Source of the DNA: Citrobacter telavivensis
GTDB taxonomy: Bacteria; Pseudomonadota; Gammaproteobacteria; Enterobacterales; Enterobacteriaceae
Length of the DNA: 64,000 bases
Direction: 5' to 3'
NCBI GenBank assembly: GCA_009363175.1
Contig: CP045205.1
Coordinates: 1,426,001-1,490,000 of the forward strand
Shown here piece by piece: positions 26,301 through 33,990 of this stretch. Each line of letters starts with the position of its first letter. Position 1 is the stretch's first letter. Position numbers and translations under genes: made by a program. The notes under the pieces are model-generated. The model was not told the origin of the DNA and ran no database searches. It saw only the letters and a program-made list of their open reading frames with translations.

Positions 26301-26565
26301 AGATGCGCAGGTAGAAAATCGCTGCGATTTAACCGCGGCTCATAAAGCCAGTGAGTCTGGTGATTATCGTCTGGTTAAACATCATATTCATCGCATTAAC
26401 GGGACCGCCCAGCTATTGGGGGTTGAGACCTTGATGACGGCTGCACAGTCTTTGGAGGATAAACTCCCGGATGCTATTACCGCCACAGCACTGTCTGGTG
26501 AGCTTGAGCATATCCAGACGCTGCTGGACGAACTGGAGCTCGCAATCGAGAAGTTCACGCCCTAA
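23380..26565 (+). CDS. evgS: Unorthodox hybrid sensor kinase EvgS
   Basis: 1061 residues: signal/membrane segment 1-24, two tandem periplasmic SBP family 3 domains (about 50-285 and 290-540), a transmembrane helix near 545-565, HisKA with phospho-acceptor His596 (SHEIRTP), HATPase with NAVKFTERG and GSGLGLAIS, a receiver with Asp881 (LITDLNMPVMEG), and an HPt domain with His1004 (HRINGTA). All phosphorelay residues are intact. It is somewhat shorter than E. coli EvgS (1197). Three consecutive ATG codons (23380-23388) make the exact start uncertain by two residues. It signals to EvgA; in E. coli low pH is the trigger. Confidence 0.93.
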   Translation: MMMNKWLIVVFIVLSVGGRTVYAQQKPPVELELSGFNYITPVPVYLSEDDKRWLQQKKILRVGVYEPGQPPLVLTTLTGRYRGMNADYLALIQHSLNTRISVMVFPGQTDAVDALKKGEVDMVLTGLESQSWSEASVQVSLPLIHSWPNLVTSLGNVMAPLQSAQRTSVAIVNHYPDDNFIRQSFPDAEIDNYNSYQEALNSVNNGRNTWFFGDSLTTSTWLSQEFSLALTTVKYWPAPQRKSYFLFLPAQQRLREIVNNTLSAIDENIHGQIAQSMIDKSNLSFLIEPLNLTPREKQWLNNHKTLRVIINPWFAPYTMVDGSQQTRGIVGDILNLIGLQTGIQFETVVVKSNKEMIAEMKKGNWHIVQAATYDLSRENYLSFTHPFITTQFVAVTRKEESKEHALRPGNHVAISADHTLLTKLKAQYSGILWEEVENSSVALNLVATGKVDAAISNQLTARYLSEHYYPDQLSWIPLTGEDPAAISFAVPRTEPELRQILDKALDDIPQKEVLQIVSKWIRLPDVKIDTWELYNRPFYLVATLASLLVLSTLLWAVYLVREVRVRKRSQRLLKEERNRALRANEEKREFLSHMSHEIRTPVSAIMGFLELLQLSPAKFSPEDKASVDQAAQASRSLLKLIGEILDLEKIESGLLEVVPQWKYPDGLVQDNIALFSALAAQKGIALHYDSRLDAREAMRLDPQLLGQVLTNIIGNAVKFTERGDVRISAEKHEQTLVISVSDSGPGMSEEEQRRLFTAFSQGKAGVHHRGSGLGLAISRALMKQMGGTIELQSELNRGTTVTLSLPIQTSFDITPTVADVDSPLPAFQGTLRVLIADDLPFSRLLLKRQLATLGIMADEADNGETALHYLQQRDYDLLITDLNMPVMEGIELARQVRKFNTTLVIWGLTATAQEHERERCLSAGMNACLFKPITLSQLSHLLSGVSDAHDTVFDLERLAMLAQGNRALMLRALKDAQVENRCDLTAAHKASESGDYRLVKHHIHRINGTAQLLGVETLMTAAQSLEDKLPDAITATALSGELEHIQTLLDELELAIEKFTP

Positions 26566-26573
26566 TTCCCCTT

Positions 26574-26587
26574 CCTACACGTGTAGG
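26574..26587. promoter_or_regulatory. Perfect 14-bp palindrome after evgS, possible EvgA-type site
   Basis: CCTACACGTGTAGG lies 9 bp after the evgS stop and is preceded by TT, giving TTCCTACA-CG-TGTAGG. This looks like the 18-bp inverted repeat described for EvgA in E. coli (TTC-TACA-NN-TGTA-GAA form, from memory). It could equally be the base of a hairpin, though it has no loop. Confidence 0.4.
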
Positions 26588-26616
26588 CGGTGCCTGACAG
26601 AATAATAAGGCACCGC
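26587..26616 (+). terminator. Hairpin after evgS
   Basis: GCGGTGCCT (26587-26595) pairs perfectly with AGGCACCGC (26608-26616) around a 12-base AT-rich loop. It is not followed by a U run, so it may end the evgAS message only partly. Confidence 0.55.
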
Positions 26617-27024
26617 TGATGTTGCTCCAGTGTTAACCAGGTAAAATAAGCCCTGTTCCAACAGAATAAAATTAGTTAATTAAACCTGGTATATTTCCTA
26701 AGAAAAATCCATGTTTTTGTTTATTACAAGTTTCAGCTATTAAACATGCTCGGATCATTAAACCAAACCTATCCATGTAGTCAGTGTTTAATTCTTATTT
26801 TGTTCTTCTGTGTGGGCTTTTGTATTGGTTAAAATAGTTAAATGTGGATCGTTGTTCTTTTGATGATGAAAAGATAGTAGAAACGATCGTTTTTATTTTT
26901 TCTGACGAAATCCACGACTTTTGTGATGTCATGCTGAATTATTTTCTGTAAATTTTACAGCGAAACATGAAGTGACTTACTGACGTTAAAAAAGCAAACA
27001 GGACGTGTCGAAAAGGGAAGTTTT
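26617..27024. other. AT-rich gene-free region upstream of a fimbrial regulator
   Basis: About 400 bp of markedly AT-rich DNA between evgS and the LuxR-type gene. I see no open frame with a start. Such DNA upstream of fimbrial regulators is often bound by H-NS; here that is inference from base composition only. Confidence 0.4.
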
Positions 27025-27549
27025 ATGAAATTATCAGACTCTGTTTTTTCTGATGATTATTTTTTTATTGTCGGCATAAGTGCGTTGTTAACGCCGGAGT
27101 TGATTGATGAAAATTACTATATAGTCGATGTTGATGAGTCTAGTTTTCAACGGAGTACTGAGTATTTGTCGCCTGGTAGGAAAATCATTGCATTTATCAC
27201 CAATGATCTAGACTACTATGCTTTGAACCATTTGAGCGATATTACCTTTATTGATAAGAAACGCCGGATAAACGAAATTCTCTCGTGCCTGTTTGTCAAT
27301 GACCCTCGGTATGCTTATCGGGTGAAATACACACTTTCATTCCGGGAAAATGAGGTTCTTGCTTGCATGCAAAAAGGAATGGATGCGAATGAGATTGGTA
27401 AGTTATTGGGCATGTCGATGAAGACGTTTTATGCACATCGTCGCAGTTTAATATTTAAACTTCAACTCGGTAATCGAGTGTCTCTGTATCGCAATATCGC
27501 GCGAATAAGGATGTGCAAACAGTGTACTCATGAATCTGGCCTTGCATAA
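27025..27549 (+). CDS. LuxR-type HTH protein, probable fimbrial regulator
   Basis: 174 residues. The C-terminal part (about 105-165) is a LuxR/GerE HTH: LSFRENEVLACMQKGMDANEIGKLLGMSMKTFYAHRRSLIFKL. The N-terminal 100 residues have no receiver signature and I do not recognise them. Small proteins of this build (FimW, EcpR/MatA and relatives) often lie beside enterobacterial fimbrial operons. The fimbrial operon starts about 110 bp later on the same strand. GGGAAG precedes the ATG. AT-rich composition differs from the metabolic genes around. Confidence 0.75.
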   Translation: MKLSDSVFSDDYFFIVGISALLTPELIDENYYIVDVDESSFQRSTEYLSPGRKIIAFITNDLDYYALNHLSDITFIDKKRRINEILSCLFVNDPRYAYRVKYTLSFRENEVLACMQKGMDANEIGKLLGMSMKTFYAHRRSLIFKLQLGNRVSLYRNIARIRMCKQCTHESGLA

Positions 27550-27553
27550 ATTG

Positions 27554-27593
27554 TTGCATTAATGTCAGGGGCGATAATATACAGAGGAGGTGA
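27554..27593 (+). promoter_or_regulatory. Possible fimbrial promoter and unpaired strong ribosome site
   Basis: TTGCAT (27554-27559) and TATACA (27578-27583) are separated by 18 bp. Just after lies GAGGAGGTGA (27584-27593), a near-ideal Shine-Dalgarno sequence without an ATG at the right distance. The fimbrial subunit itself starts at 27663 with only a weak site. Confidence 0.3.
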
Positions 27594-27662
27594 ACGCGGG
27601 AATAATTATTTTTAACATCCATGCTTTTAATTACTTATTAACTTAACTATCTGGATTTATAT

Positions 27663-28181
27663 ATGAAAAAAATTGCACTGATCTCCGCGATTTTATCGCT
27701 TTCTACTCTGCAAGCAGCCAATGCAGCCGATGGCGTAATTAACTTTACCGGAACGATTACGGGAACGGCGTGCGTGGTTGATCCTTCTGCGATTGCACAA
27801 CCTGTTGAGCTGGGTACCGTCTCAACGGCGGCATTTTCTGGCGGGAATGGCGCAACCGCGGCAGCCAAGCGCTTCAATATTGTGCTGAAATCCTGCCCGG
27901 CGAGTGTGAGCAGCGCCAGCATTCGGTTTGACGGTGCCACTAACACGGCGAATCCTTCGATTCTGGCGTTGACCACGGGGCAAACGGCGACGAATGTCGG
28001 AGTCGCTATCTATGAACAGGACAGCGCCACATTGATCCCGGTAGGCTCTTCCTCGGCTAACGTGACGTTGTTGGAAGACGTCAACAATACGTTGACCTAT
28101 TTCGCGAAATATATGGCCACGGGGACTGTCGGCGCGGGGACGGCAAACGCGTCAACGTCCTTCACCGTGACTTATCAGTAA
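27663..28181 (+). CDS. Major fimbrial subunit, FimA-like (second fimbrial cluster)
   Basis: 172 residues with signal peptide MKKIALISAILSLSTLQAANA. The mature protein has the pilin pattern: GVINFTGTITGTACVVDPSA near the N-terminus with the first cysteine, the second cysteine in LKSCPASV, and a C-terminal SFTVTYQ beta-strand for donor-strand exchange (penultimate Tyr). First structural gene of a subunit-chaperone-usher-adhesin operon. A hairpin just after it (28185-28204) would keep this product in excess. Confidence 0.92.
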   Translation: MKKIALISAILSLSTLQAANAADGVINFTGTITGTACVVDPSAIAQPVELGTVSTAAFSGGNGATAAAKRFNIVLKSCPASVSSASIRFDGATNTANPSILALTTGQTATNVGVAIYEQDSATLIPVGSSSANVTLLEDVNNTLTYFAKYMATGTVGAGTANASTSFTVTYQ

Positions 28182-28184
28182 AAG

Positions 28185-28204
28185 CAGGGCCACCAGTGGC
28201 CCTG
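28185..28204 (+). terminator. Intercistronic hairpin after the major subunit gene
   Basis: CAGGGCCA (28185-28192) pairs perfectly with TGGCCCTG (28197-28204) around CCAG, starting 3 bp after the subunit stop. No U run follows. This type of element between pilin and chaperone genes usually allows partial readthrough and stabilises the upstream message. Confidence 0.7.
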
Positions 28205-28225
28205 AGTAATCAATCAGGAACTCTC

Positions 28226-28903
28226 ATGTTTCAGCAATTATATAAAACGCTTGCTGTGGGGATGATATTGGTCTCAACAGCGGCAGTCAGTGGTGTTGAA
28301 ATAGGCGGCACCCGTCTTATTTATAATAGTAATGCCAGTCAGGCCACAATAAGCGTGAAAAACCCGGACAATAAACCGTATTTAATCCAGTCATGGGTGA
28401 GTAAAAGTGAAAATGGTGATGACAGTGGAAGCGAATTTACCACGACACCACCCTTGTTTAAATTAAACCCAAATTCACAGAATTCCGTTCGCGTCATGCT
28501 GGCAGAAAACCACTTACCTTCGGACAGGGAAAGTGTTTACTGGTTGAATATTAAAGCGATTCCGTCATCCTCGCCGGATGCGAAAAATGAATTATTGATC
28601 GCAGTAAAAAGTAAAATGAAGCTATTTTATCGTCCCGCGGGATTAAAAGGCGATCCGTCATTAGCGTACCAGCAGTTAATTTTTTCGCGCGAGGGCGGAA
28701 AGTTGACTGTCAATAATCCAACGCCTTATAGCGTGTCGCTTAATGAAGTAAAGGTGAACGGCAGAACGATAACAAAACCTCCAATGGTATTACCATTTAA
28801 AACAGTAACGCTACCACTGTCGGGGATAACAGGCGGAGAGGTATCATGGCGTGCGATTAATGATTTTGGAGGCGTCACGACTGAACAAAAAGTTAAAATG
28901 TAG
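28226..28903 (+). CDS. Periplasmic fimbrial chaperone, PapD/FimC-like
   Basis: 225 residues, with a signal peptide ending near residue 22 and two immunoglobulin-like domains. It has the conserved EIGGTRLIYNS start, TPPLFKLNPNSQNSVRV, ESVYWLNIKAIPSS and KMKLFYRPAGL segments of PapD-type chaperones, including the basic residues that hold subunit C-termini. The ATG at 28226 follows AGGAA; an in-frame ATG 30 bases earlier adds residues with no signal-peptide character. It carries subunits to the usher. Confidence 0.92.
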   Translation: MFQQLYKTLAVGMILVSTAAVSGVEIGGTRLIYNSNASQATISVKNPDNKPYLIQSWVSKSENGDDSGSEFTTTPPLFKLNPNSQNSVRVMLAENHLPSDRESVYWLNIKAIPSSSPDAKNELLIAVKSKMKLFYRPAGLKGDPSLAYQQLIFSREGGKLTVNNPTPYSVSLNEVKVNGRTITKPPMVLPFKTVTLPLSGITGGEVSWRAINDFGGVTTEQKVKM

Positions 28904-28914
28904 GTTAATTACTT

Positions 28915-31415
28915 ATGCTCCATCTCAATGCGGTCTCAGGTTTTGCAACGTTAACAAAATTATCAATCCTGGTCTATCTGACTACACATGCTTCAACTGT
29001 GTTAGCTGAGGATTATTTTTCACCAGACTTTATTGAAACCCGAGGGAATATCCCACGTGATATTGATATCTCTCGTTTCAGCAGAACTGACGGACAGGTT
29101 CCCGGTGTTTATCACGTTGATGTCTATCTGAACGGAAATTATATCGAATCTCGTGATATCACCTTTCTGGGTAAAGCGAGTGAATTGACGCCATCGTTAA
29201 CTTACGCCGATTTCGTGAAATGGGGTGTGAAGCATAATGCACAGCCTGACTGGATGAGTATGGCGGATTCCGCAACCATCGATAATATTGGTGAGTTACT
29301 CCCCGGAAGCCAACTCAATTTTCAGTTTGACAGGATGCGGCTGGAGATTTCAGTACCGCAAGAATATATGCAGCGCGATCCGCGCGGTTCAGTCTCACCG
29401 GAACAGTGGGACGACGGACTGAATATGTTGTTCCTGAATTACAACTTCTCTGCTGCCAATAGCCATGGCAAGGGAGATTCGCGTAATGACAGCTATCTGA
29501 ACCTGCGTAGTGGGATTAACGTCGGTCCCTGGCGGTTGCGTAATTACTCGACGTATAACAATAACCAAGGGGACGGTCGCTGGAACACCCTCAGCACTTC
29601 ACTGGAGCGTGATATTAAAGTGCTGAAAAGTCAGTTCAGTGTGGGTGACGGTTATACACAGGCTGGCGTATTCGACAGTGTTCATTTCCGCGGCGCACAA
29701 ATTTATTCGGATGACACCATGCTACCGGAAAGCGTACGTGGATTTGCGCCTGTGGTCCGTGGTATTGCGCAAAGTAACGCACAAGTCACCATTCGTCAGG
29801 GCGGGAATATTATCTGGCAGTCTTATGTTCCGCCGGGGCCGTTTGTGATTGACGATCTCTATCCTACTGCCGCTAGCGGCGATCTTACCGTGGCTGTGCG
29901 TGAAGCCGATGGTTCGGTACATCAGTTTATTCAGCCATTTTCGGCTGTGCCGATCATGCAGCGTGAAGGCCAGTTTAAATATGCGTTGGCCGCAGGGAAA
30001 TATCGTGCGTCAAACAGCACGGATAAGGAACCGGAATTCCTTCAGGCCACAATGAGTTACGGGTTGCCGTGGGACACCACGCTCTACGGCGGCACGCTGG
30101 CGTCGGGGGATTACCAGGCTGCGGCAGTCGGTATCGGCAAAGGATTGGGTGATTTTGGTTCGTTTTCTTTTGACACCACCTTTGCACATACGCAGATGCC
30201 AGGCAAAACGGAAGGCGGTATCTCGCTTCGTGCGCAGTACGCCAAAGATTTTTCATCCACGGGCACCTCGCTGAGTCTGATGGGGTATCGGTATTCCTCT
30301 TCCGGTTTTCATGATTTTCAGGAAGCGAATGGCGATGTGAATAAATACCGGATGGCGAGTGATAACGCTCTGGAAGGAAATGACTGGCGCTATCAGCGTA
30401 ACAAACGCAGTAAGGCACAGGTGACGCTGAACCAGCAGCTCGGTGATTTCGGGAATCTCAACCTTTCGGCCTGGCACCAGGACTACTGGGGCGGCGATAG
30501 CGAACGTAACGTCAGCCTGGGTTACAACACCAGTATTAACAATATTAATTATGGCCTGAACTATAGCTATTCCCGCGGTCCCTGGCACAACGACAATGAT
30601 CATATCGTCTCTTTTACGATGCAGATTCCGTTCTCCCGATTCTTGCCAAATAGCTGGATGACGATTTCGGCAAGCGCGAATAAAAAAGGCGATGCCACTT
30701 CACAGGTAGGGCTGTCCGGTTCCGCGCTGGAAGACAGAAATCTGAGCTGGAACGTCCAGCAGGGATACAACAGTAAGGGGTCAGATGTGACGGGTAGCGC
30801 GTCGGCAAATTATAAGGGGCGTCACGGTGAATATCAGCTTGGTTATAACTACTCTCGCGATAACCGACAGGTGTCGGTTGGTGCGATGGGGGGGCTGGTG
30901 GTTCATCCGTATGGCGTCTCTGCGACTCAGCCTCTTGGCGAGACGATGGCGTTGGTGAGGGCCGAGAACGCGGCAGATGCGAAAGTGGCGAATAACAGTG
31001 GCATTTACACGGACAGTAAAGGTTTTGCCGTTGTGCCATACGTTTCGCCATATCGGCAGAACAGTCTGACGTTAAATACCGACGCCTTGAATAACAATAC
31101 CGATGTGTTGAATGACACGCGCACGGTCATACCCACAAAAGGTGCGCTGGCGCTGGCTGACTTCCCGACCGTTACCGGCTACCGGATCATGCTGCATTGA
31201 CGGGTAAAACGATTCCGTTTGGGGCGACGGCAAAGATAAACAATCGCGACAATGCGCCAGAAGGAATTGTTGACGATCGTCAGCGAGTTTGGTTTAGCGG
31301 TGCACCGGAAAAAGGCTCCGTGGTGGTGAACTGGGCTGGGGAAAGTTGTCAGGCAAGTTATCAGATTGCGCAGGTTTCTGACAAAACGCATAACGTCACC
31401 GCGGAGTGCAGGTAA
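28915..31415 (+). pseudogene. Fimbrial outer-membrane usher, broken by a frameshift near the 3' end
   Basis: A FimD/PapC-type usher: signal peptide, N-terminal DYFSPDFIETRG chaperone-binding domain, 24-strand pore and plug region (LPESVRGFAPVVRGIAQSNAQV, PPGPFVIDDLYPTAASGDL) and the first C-terminal domain. The frame stops at 31198-31200, after 761 codons. The missing end, PFGATAKI through CQASYQI to a final EC-R, continues in another frame from 31197 to the stop at 31413-31415. Adding one base after 31194 (CTG-nCA-TTG) would restore a protein of about 833 residues, the normal length, reading MLTLTGKTIPFGA. Either the last plug-interacting domain is lost, or this is a sequencing error; the rest is intact. 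Confidence 0.88.
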
Positions 31416-31427
31416 GTGGAGAGTAAG

Positions 31428-32441
31428 ATGAATCGAATTATAGTGAGTTTACTGTTGGTGGCTCTGGGACTGTTTTCACGTACTGCGCTGGCGTGGGATT
31501 GTTCGACGGTCACACCATCAACAACATTATCGCCGCAGAATATCACTATCTCCAGGGATCTGCCGGTGGGGGCCGTTATTGGTACGCAGATAATGACCCC
31601 GACAGTGAATGCGTTCAGTTGTTTTGACTCACAACAAGGAGTCATTTCCAATCAAACGTTTGGCGTAAAGGCGATTGGTACCTTCGATTCGATGGTTAAT
31701 GGAGTACGCGTTTATAAAACCAACGTTAACGGTATTGGCTATGCTATTTCCGGTACAACGGCAAAGTGTGCCGGAGGGAATGCCAGCGTCACCGGGTCGA
31801 ATACTATTCGAGGGGATATTAACACCGCTCAACTGTGTCAAAATACCACGGGAATGATAAGCCCCGGATTAAATGGGTCAGTCACGGTGACGTTTTATAA
31901 GACGGCGACGGAGACGGGTTCTGGGACGATATCGGCAAGAACGGTGGGGTCGTTGGTATTGCTGAATAACTCGCTGCTCTGGCAATCCCCAGAGGCCGCA
32001 GTCAATATCAATGCGTTCACGGTGACCACGCCGGCCTGCAAACTCACCACAGCATCAATCCCTGTCGATATGAAAGAGGTCGATAAAAACGCCTTTAATG
32101 GCAAAGGCACGACGCCGGGAGAGACATATACCCAGTCATTCAGTCTGCCGATGACCTGCAATGCCGGAACGGCGGTCAGCGTCAGGATGGAAGGCGATAT
32201 TTATGACGCAACGAAAGGCGTTATCAATACGACCAGTGGGAGTAACGCCGCCACAGGGGTCGGGATCCAACTGCTTTATGACAATCAGCCGATGAGGCTG
32301 GGCTCAGATGTTGCGGTTGGGGCATCAAGCATTGGGGGCGGATTCTCGGTACCGCTTAAGGCGCGTTACTATCAGACGGGCGAGCGCATCACCACCGGGG
32401 CGGCGAATGGCGTCCTGTCTTTTACGATGACATACCAGTAA
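31428..32441 (+). CDS. Fimbrial tip adhesin (second fimbrial cluster)
   Basis: 337 residues with signal peptide (MNRIIVSLLLVALGLFSRTALA). About twice the pilin length, as in two-domain tip adhesins: an N-terminal presumed receptor domain (about 24-190, with paired cysteines) and a C-terminal pilin domain (from about TVTTPACKL to the terminal LSFTMTYQ). The receptor domain does not look like FimH or PapG to me, so the ligand is unknown. The ATG at 31428 follows GGAGAGTAAG; a GTG at 31416 is less likely. Last gene of the operon. Confidence 0.85.
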   Translation: MNRIIVSLLLVALGLFSRTALAWDCSTVTPSTTLSPQNITISRDLPVGAVIGTQIMTPTVNAFSCFDSQQGVISNQTFGVKAIGTFDSMVNGVRVYKTNVNGIGYAISGTTAKCAGGNASVTGSNTIRGDINTAQLCQNTTGMISPGLNGSVTVTFYKTATETGSGTISARTVGSLVLLNNSLLWQSPEAAVNINAFTVTTPACKLTTASIPVDMKEVDKNAFNGKGTTPGETYTQSFSLPMTCNAGTAVSVRMEGDIYDATKGVINTTSGSNAATGVGIQLLYDNQPMRLGSDVAVGASSIGGGFSVPLKARYYQTGERITTGAANGVLSFTMTYQ

Positions 32442-32459
32442 CTAACAGGCGAATGCACA

Positions 32460-32489
32460 TCAGAACAGGTTAACGTCAACCTGTTCTGA
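32460..32489. terminator. Terminator between the adhesin and the convergent Dcu gene
   Basis: TCAGAACAGGTT (32460-32471) pairs with AACCTGTTCTGA (32478-32489), 12 perfect base pairs around AACGTC, 19 bp after the adhesin stop. No U run follows on the plus strand. Confidence 0.65.
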
Positions 32490-32580
32490 GCGGATTGTTA
32501 ATCAGGACACATTTAATGCGGCTACGTTTGCGATGCCGTAGGGAGAAAGCCGCCAACGGCAGAGCATTCCGTATTTGCCA

Positions 32581-33879
32581 TTACAAAATTATCTGTGCCA
32601 GTAAAAAGCCAAACGGTACCGAGAAAATAATCGACAAACATCCCGGCAGGAAGAAGGGATGATTAATGATCCTTGAGCCATTCCAGCGTGGACTGAGAAA
32701 TGATCCCGTATCATCAGTGGCTATCGCAAACGCGGTTGTCGGATAAATATTCGTGATATAGAGTGCGCTGACCGCGACAAAACTGGCTAATATGGCATCT
32801 GCGCTAATGCCGATAGACGCGGCAATAGGCATCAGTAATGCACTGGTTGCCCCCTGGCTGAACAGCATTGCGCTGGTACAGAAAAATACGGCTGCTAATA
32901 AGACCGGCCAGGTGCGCAATATGTCACTGGCTTCCATTTTGATTTCATCAATATGGGCACCGATAAGCGTGCTGCTTAACCAGACAATCCCTAAAACAAC
33001 CACCAGCGATTCCGCACCTGATTTAAATATCGGTGAGTTCTTCAGCTCTTTCATGTCCAGCTTGCAGGTAAAAATAATGATGGTGGACACGACAAACATC
33101 GTAATAATAATTAAGTCGCGGGAGTTGATGGTATGCCCGATAAGCGATTTAAATAGCAGCATACACACCACAAAGACAACACCTGCCAGGAATATAGCAA
33201 CCGAAGATTTTCCACCAGCGGGAATCGGGCGGTGGGTATGTTTATTCAGTACAATTTTATTCTCCTGCATGATTTTTTGACACACAGGATCGTCGGCCAG
33301 TTTTGCGCCCTGTCTGCTGGCAATAAACGCCGCGATCAGCATGGCGAATAACGCGGTGGGCAGGATAACCAGCATTGCATCGCCGAAACTGACGCCCATC
33401 ACTTCAACAGTGCCGTACATGATAGCCGTGGCGGCAGAGATCGGGGAGGCGGTAATCCCCAATTGTGACGCCACAACCGCAGAGCTCAGTGGCTGGCTGG
33501 GCCGGATACCATTATCTTTCGCCACTTCCTGAATCACGTTCATCACCGACATCGCGGTATAACCGGTACCGGAAAGTACCGTCAAAATAAAGGTCACGGT
33601 GGGGGCGAGAATATTAAGATAGCCAGGATGATGACGTAATAACTTTTCTGTCAGGGTGACGAGATAATCCATTCCACCGGCCTGTTGCATGGCCGAAAGT
33701 GCCACAATGGTCGACAGAATAATGAGCATCACGTCGACAGGCGGAGATCCCGCTGGAACGCCAAAGATAAATACCGAAATCGCTAATCCGATCCCGCCGG
33801 CAAACCCGACGCCAATTCCGCCCCAGCGGGCGGCAAGCATGATGGTTCCCAGCAATAAAACGACATGTAATATCACCAT
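32581..33879 (-). CDS. Anaerobic C4-dicarboxylate carrier, DcuA/DcuB family
   Basis: A 432-residue inner-membrane carrier with about ten to twelve helices, matching DcuA/DcuB in length and in segments such as LSGTGYTAMSVMNVIQEVAK, PSQPLSSAVVASQLGITASPISAA and YPTTAFAIATDDTGSF. These carriers exchange fumarate, aspartate, malate and succinate during anaerobic growth. It lies downstream of an aspartase gene on the same strand, so aspartate taken up can be turned to fumarate and exported as succinate after fumarate respiration. The sequence alone does not separate DcuA from DcuB. Confidence 0.92.
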   Translation of the reverse strand: MVILHVVLLLGTIMLAARWGGIGVGFAGGIGLAISVFIFGVPAGSPPVDVMLIILSTIVALSAMQQAGGMDYLVTLTEKLLRHHPGYLNILAPTVTFILTVLSGTGYTAMSVMNVIQEVAKDNGIRPSQPLSSAVVASQLGITASPISAATAIMYGTVEVMGVSFGDAMLVILPTALFAMLIAAFIASRQGAKLADDPVCQKIMQENKIVLNKHTHRPIPAGGKSSVAIFLAGVVFVVCMLLFKSLIGHTINSRDLIIITMFVVSTIIIFTCKLDMKELKNSPIFKSGAESLVVVLGIVWLSSTLIGAHIDEIKMEASDILRTWPVLLAAVFFCTSAMLFSQGATSALLMPIAASIGISADAILASFVAVSALYITNIYPTTAFAIATDDTGSFLSPRWNGSRIINHPFFLPGCLSIIFSVPFGFLLAQIIL

Positions 33880-33990
33880 ATATTTAACCTGCTCTTTGTT
33901 ATATTTTATTTATCGGCAACGAGGTGGCGAGGTAATGAATAGTGAATATTCATTACCTGCAGTTAACGCTTATTTCTCGAAAACAGATGA

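Noticed and set aside
28915..31415. Programmed frameshifting in the second usher gene
   Set aside because: There is no slippery heptamer at the junction (CTGCATTGACG), ushers are not known to use frameshifting, and a one-base loss explains the sequence simply.
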